32,157 nucleotides of DNA, taken from positions 1-32,157 of the forward strand of contig SVSV01000008.1 in the NCBI GenBank assembly GCA_015064125.1, in the 5' to 3' direction. The translations under genes and the position numbers were made by a program. Under the pieces are notes generated by a model. The model saw nothing but the letters and a program-made list of their open reading frames with translations. It was not told where the DNA came from and searched no databases. Source of the DNA: Oscillospiraceae bacterium (GTDB lineage Bacteria; Bacillota; Clostridia; Oscillospirales; CAG-272). Below, in pieces: positions 28,856 through 32,157 of the stretch. Each line of letters starts with the position of its first letter. Position 1 is the stretch's first letter.

Positions 28856-28932
28856 GCGGCATTAGCTCAGCCGGATAGAGTGCCTGGCTACGAACCAGTA
28901 GGTCGGGGGTTCGAATCCCTCATGCCGCGCCA
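28856..28932 (+). tRNA. tRNA-Arg (anticodon ACG), CCA encoded
   Basis: Acceptor GCGGCAT/ATGCCGC, anticodon arm CCTGG-CTACGAA-CCAGT, T-arm GGGGGTTCGAATCCCTC. Confidence 0.95.
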
Positions 28933-28987
28933 TAACAAAAGCCCCGCCTTGTGCGGGGCTTTTGTTATGCTCGGAATGGGGCGAGGC
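28916..28987 (+). repeat. 72-bp exact direct repeat, copy 1 (tRNA-Arg 3' end + terminator + downstream)
   Basis: Identical to 29076-29147, offset 160 bp. Confidence 0.95.
28931..28969. terminator. tRNA-Arg terminator, 17-bp perfect stem starting inside CCA
   Basis: CATAACAAAAGCCCCGC-cttgt-GCGGGGCTTTTGTTATG. Confidence 0.9.
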
Positions 28988-29075
28988 GAAGCCCTGGAAG
29001 ATTTTAAAGAAATCAAGGGGCTTTGATAGCTTTGGGAAATCTTCCCCCGTCACGTAAGCGTGACGGAGAGCGAAC

Positions 29076-29147
29076 TCCCTCATGCCGCGCCATAACAAAA
29101 GCCCCGCCTTGTGCGGGGCTTTTGTTATGCTCGGAATGGGGCGAGGC
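29076..29147 (+). repeat. 72-bp exact direct repeat, copy 2 (orphan tRNA-Arg 3' end + terminator)
   Basis: tccctcatgccgcgccataacaaaagccccgccttgtgcggggcttttgttatgctcggaatggggcgaggc. Confidence 0.95.
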
Positions 29148-29164
29148 TTTTGTTATAAGCCCCC

Positions 29165-29193
29165 TTGAGATCCTTGCTTTTTTGTGGTATAAT
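29165..29193 (+). promoter_or_regulatory. Putative promoter of the small Cys-containing protein
   Basis: TTGAGA-N17-TATAAT. Confidence 0.75.
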
Positions 29194-29230
29194 GGTAGAA
29201 AAGCTTATGATGTTAAAGCGAGGTGTCAAG

Positions 29231-29431
29231 ATGAAAAAGGCTGAGAAAAAGGCAACGCCCTCCAATTGCGAGAGCTGCGAGTTTTACGATTATGATGAAT
29301 ATTACGAGGAGTACACCTGCAAGATGCGTCTGGATGAGGACGAAATGATGCGATTTTTGCAAAAGGAAACGGCCTCCTGCCCGTACTACCGTTATTACGA
29401 CGAGTATAAGAGTGTGCATAAGCAACTTTAA
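29231..29431 (+). CDS. Small Cys-containing acidic protein (DUF6472-like)
   Basis: MKKAEKKATPSNCESCEFYDYDEYYEEYTCKMRLDEDEMMRFLQKETASCPYYRYYDEYKSVHKQL; RBS, promoter and terminator present. Confidence 0.8.
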   Translation: MKKAEKKATPSNCESCEFYDYDEYYEEYTCKMRLDEDEMMRFLQKETASCPYYRYYDEYKSVHKQL

Positions 29432-29462
29432 AAAGGCTTCGGCTATGTGCCGAAGCCTTTTT
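29431..29462. terminator. Intrinsic terminator
   Basis: AAAAGGCTTCGGC-tatgt-GCCGAAGCCTTTTT. Confidence 0.9.
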
Positions 29463-29471
29463 AAAATATGT

Positions 29472-30461
29472 TTAAAGCGCGCCGCCAAGACGCAGGAAGA
29501 ATGCAGCGAGGAAAATAGAGAACGCACCGACAAGGGTCGACCACACCACCAGCTGCCCTGCAAGCGTAACGTCGCCGTTCATTTCCTGTACCATCGGTAC
29601 GCTCGGCACGGCTACGGGGGAGGCAAAGAGCGACACAAATGCGGCAAACTGCGCCTTACCGAGGTCGCCTCTGAAGCAGAAATAAGCAATGCCGAGTGCA
29701 AACAGGGGGACGATGACACAGCGCACAACGGTGCCGAAAATGATCTCCTTTTTAAGTGAAGAAACAGCGGAAAACTCAAATTGCGCGCCAAGCACCAGCA
29801 GCGCGAGGGGAATGGCGAGATTGGAGATATATTCGATGACCTGCATGATAGGCCCGACCTGCCCGAGGCGGAAATCAACGCCCCACGTGACGAACAGTGC
29901 ACGGAGGCCAAGTGCCGCAAGGCCCGAAACGATGCCGATAATAAGGGGGTTTTTGACAATACCCATCACGATACGCTTCACGCTGACGCGCTCGCCCGTT
30001 TCGTTGCCAAGGGCAGAAAGGCTGATCACGGCCAGGACGTTAAACACGGGAATCACGGCAGCGGAAAGCAGGGCGGCGGCCATAGCACCCTCCTCGCCGT
30101 AAAGCGACTGTGCAAGCGGTATACCGATGAGCGAATAGCCCGAGCGGAAGGAGGCCTGTACCAAAACGCCGCGGCGGTCCTTTTTGCCTGCCACCAGAAT
30201 AGAGGCGGGTACAGCCAAGGCGAATATAATCAGCAACGCCACCACTGCATAAAGGATAAAGGTGAGGTTGACGTGCGACATATCCTCGATGCGGTATATT
30301 TTCAAAAAGAGCATCACGGGCATGAAAATGCGAAAGACCAGCTTGTTGCCGGCGCTTGCAAATTCAGCGGGAATCAGGTGAATACGCTTTAAAAAATAGC
30401 CGATAGCCACCATCAGCACGATGGGTGCAATGGCGCTCAGCGCATAAATAAAAGAATCCAT
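29472..30461 (-). CDS. AEC family (auxin efflux carrier-like) transporter
   Basis: MDSFIYALSAIAPIVLMVAIGYFLKR; multi-TM; 'FASPVAVPSVPMVQEMNGD'. Confidence 0.9.
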   Translation of the reverse strand: MDSFIYALSAIAPIVLMVAIGYFLKRIHLIPAEFASAGNKLVFRIFMPVMLFLKIYRIEDMSHVNLTFILYAVVALLIIFALAVPASILVAGKKDRRGVLVQASFRSGYSLIGIPLAQSLYGEEGAMAAALLSAAVIPVFNVLAVISLSALGNETGERVSVKRIVMGIVKNPLIIGIVSGLAALGLRALFVTWGVDFRLGQVGPIMQVIEYISNLAIPLALLVLGAQFEFSAVSSLKKEIIFGTVVRCVIVPLFALGIAYFCFRGDLGKAQFAAFVSLFASPVAVPSVPMVQEMNGDVTLAGQLVVWSTLVGAFSIFLAAFFLRLGGAL

Positions 30462-30640
30462 ATGTTATCTCCGTTTATATTTTTGATCAATATGAAAAGC
30501 AACTCGCTTATTGTAGCATTTTTGGGGTGTAAAAAGCAAGAGTCTATTTGTTAAAAATATAGCGAATTTTTGCTTTCTTTTTGGTACATTTTTCGACTTT
30601 ATAATCCTCCTGTTATGATACGATAACGGGGGATGATATG

Positions 30641-30680
30641 AAAAAGAAAAGGAGCGGCATCAGCAGGATGCCGTTCCTTT
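30641..30680 (-). terminator. Terminator of the CysK-like gene
   Basis: Minus strand AAAGGAACGGCATC-ctgct-GATGCCGCTCCTTTTCTTTTT. Confidence 0.75.
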
Positions 30681-30685
30681 GCTCC

Positions 30686-31612
30686 TTATTCAAACAAGGG
30701 CGTGGAGAAGTAGCGCTCAGCAGTGTCGGGCAGAACGGTTACCACGGTTTTGCCGCGCCCGAGCTTCTTTGAAAGACGAATGGCGGCCGCCACGTTGGTG
30801 CCGCTGGAGATGCCGCACATAATGCCCTCCTCGCGTGCCAGGCGCTTTGCGGTGGTCAGGGCCTCCTCGTCGCCCACAATGCAGATGTCATTGTAGATGC
30901 TTTGATTGAGAATGGCGGGGATCAGCCCGTCACCAATACCCATTTGCAGGTGTGTGCCGATCGAGCCGCCCGACAGGATCGCGGCGTGCTCGGGCTCTAC
31001 CGCCCAGATCTCGATATCGGGGTTGGCGGCCTTCAGTGCTTCGCCAATACCCGTGATCGTGCCGCCCGTGCCGATACCTGAGCAAAAGCCGTGAATGGGG
31101 CCGTTCACCGCCTCTAAAATTTCAACACCTGTTTGGCGGCGTTGGATATCGACGTTGTTGGGGTTTTCAAATTGCTGGGGCACGAAAACGCGCGGGTCCT
31201 CGCGCTGCATACACAGGGCAGTTTGCAGGCATTTCTCAATGCACTCGCCGATGTTGCCTGCATCGTGTACTAATATCACCTCGGCACCGTAATGCTCTAC
31301 AAGCTTGCGGCGCTCCTCGCTGACCGAATCGGGCATGATAATTTTGGTTTTATAGCCGCGCACCGCGCCAACGAGTGCAAGGCCAATGCCCTGGTTGCCG
31401 CTGGTGGGCTCCACAATAATGGTGTCAGGACCGATCTTGCCCTCGCGCTCCGCCGCGCTGATCATATTGTAGGCGGTGCGCGTTTTGATCGAGCCACCGA
31501 TGTTCAGCCCCTCGTATTTGACAAGGATCTCGGCGCCGTCGGCAGGAGCCATGCGCGAAAGGCGGATGAGCGGTGTGTGGCCGATCGCATCTAAAACGGA
31601 ATTATAAATCAT
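30686..31612 (-). CDS. cysK: Cysteine synthase (CysK-like PLP enzyme)
   Basis: NSVLDAIGHTPLIRLSR, NIGGSIKTRTA (PLP Lys), PTSGNQGIGLA, SGIGTGGTITGIGEALK. Confidence 0.88.
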   Translation of the reverse strand: MIYNSVLDAIGHTPLIRLSRMAPADGAEILVKYEGLNIGGSIKTRTAYNMISAAEREGKIGPDTIIVEPTSGNQGIGLALVGAVRGYKTKIIMPDSVSEERRKLVEHYGAEVILVHDAGNIGECIEKCLQTALCMQREDPRVFVPQQFENPNNVDIQRRQTGVEILEAVNGPIHGFCSGIGTGGTITGIGEALKAANPDIEIWAVEPEHAAILSGGSIGTHLQMGIGDGLIPAILNQSIYNDICIVGDEEALTTAKRLAREEGIMCGISSGTNVAAAIRLSKKLGRGKTVVTVLPDTAERYFSTPLFE

Positions 31613-31641
31613 AGAATACCTCAAAAAAACAGTCTGTTGAT

Positions 31642-31670
31642 ATTTTATACTAAAATTGAAAAAATGTCAA
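31642..31670 (-). promoter_or_regulatory. Putative promoter of the CysK-like gene
   Basis: Minus strand TTGACA-N17-TAAAAT. Confidence 0.65.
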
Positions 31671-31746
31671 CAGTTTTGTTGGTGGGCGGTGTTAAAAGCC
31701 GTAATGGTTGAGGGATAAATAGGGAAGCTCGCCGTCGTAAGGCGAA

Positions 31747-31844
31747 CGGTATTCTTCCCACATGTTTTGCTTTGCAAAACATGTGGCTTCTCGTCCCCCG
31801 AGTCGTGCCAAATAAGAAAGGGCACCCGAATGGGTACCCTTTCT
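31747..31844. repeat. 98-bp direct repeat, copy A (terminator-containing)
   Basis: Matches 31937-32034 with 3 mismatches, offset 190 bp. Confidence 0.93.
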
Positions 31845-31936
31845 GAGAGGATATCAAAGGGGGCTCGTGTAATTCGCCTGCGGCGAATAAAACAGAATAC
31901 CTCGGCGGCTAAACGCCGCCGTTGGCAAAGCCAAAT

Positions 31937-32034
31937 CGGTATTCTTCCCATGTGTTTTGCTTTGCAAAACATGTGGCTTCTCGCCCCCCGAGTCGTGCCA
32001 AATAAGAAAGGGCACCCGAATGGGTACCCTTTCT
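31937..32034. repeat. 98-bp direct repeat, copy B (adjacent to tRNA-Val)
   Basis: cggtattcttcccatgtgttttgctttgcaaaacatgtggcttctcgccccccgagtcgtgccaaataagaaagggcacccgaatgggtaccctttct. Confidence 0.93.
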
Positions 32035-32041
32035 TATTTGG
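31998..32041. terminator. tRNA-Val terminator, long palindrome whose base is the encoded CCA
   Basis: CCAAATAAGAAAGGGcACCC-GAAT-GGGTaCCCTTTCTTATTTGG. Confidence 0.85.
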
Positions 32042-32115
32042 TGGAGACGAGGGGGCTCGAACCCATGACCTCACGGATGTGAACCGTGCGCTCTGACCAA
32101 CTGAGCTACGCCTCC
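32039..32115 (-). tRNA. tRNA-Val (anticodon CAC), CCA encoded
   Basis: Minus strand GGAGGCG...CACGG-TTCACAT-CCGTG...GGGTTCGAGCCC...CGTCTCC-A-CCA. Confidence 0.93.
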
Positions 32116-32157
32116 TGGTCGGAATGACAGGATTTGAACCTGCGACATCCTGGTCCC
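32116..32157 (-). tRNA. Partial tRNA, probably tRNA-Pro, truncated by window edge
   Basis: Minus strand 3' half ...GGGACCAGGATGTCGCAGGTTCAAATCCTGTCATTCCGACCA, abutting tRNA-Val with no spacer. Confidence 0.75.

Noticed and set aside
28862-29098. Minus-strand 78-aa ORF (…ARHEGFEPPTYWFVARHSIRLS) over the tRNA-Arg locus, and plus-strand 28802..29026
   Set aside because: They are antisense/sense translations of the tRNA and its duplicated terminator; typical spurious tRNA-overlapping ORFs.
30639-30730. Plus-strand small ORF MKKKRSGISRMPFLCSLF…
   Set aside because: It consists of the CysK-like gene's terminator hairpin and antisense coding DNA.
31667-32096. ORFs across the tRNA-Val repeats (135 aa minus, 109 aa plus, 70 aa minus)
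   Set aside because: Internal repetition (KGYPFGCPFLFGTTRG twice) simply reflects the 98-bp DNA repeats and tRNA sequence; no independent coding evidence.

Overview
The window looks like a Firmicutes/Clostridia-type chromosomal segment, truncated at both ends. I saw no CRISPR array, transposase, integrase or phage module. From left to right it contains: (1) a BspA-like leucine-rich-repeat protein with perfect 42-aa CxxC repeats, plus a Cys/His-rich lipoprotein; (2) a three-gene minus-strand glycosidase operon (GH78-like, DUF4838, GH78 alpha-L-rhamnosidase) with a promoter and helically phased direct repeats; (3) glmS; (4) a degraded neutral-ceramidase-like pseudogene and a GH51 alpha-L-arabinofuranosidase; (5) a glycyl radical enzyme (GRE) locus with GRE, minimal radical-SAM activase, Zn-dependent alcohol dehydrogenase and a divergent AraC regulator; (6) an alanine dehydrogenase family gene and an ABC exporter; (7) a GldA/GldF/GldG/DUF4340-like ABC operon; (8) a CPBP-like membrane protein, tRNA-Arg(ACG), a small Cys-containing protein, an AEC transporter and a CysK-like enzyme; (9) tRNA-Val(CAC) and a partial tRNA-Pro. 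The two leads I rate highest are the GRE, whose active-site motif (GCIEN) and activase do not match the well-known classes as I recall them, and the finding that both complete tRNA loci carry duplicated 3'-tRNA/terminator segments separated by short palindromic modules. All family calls come from reading motifs; no database search was run.
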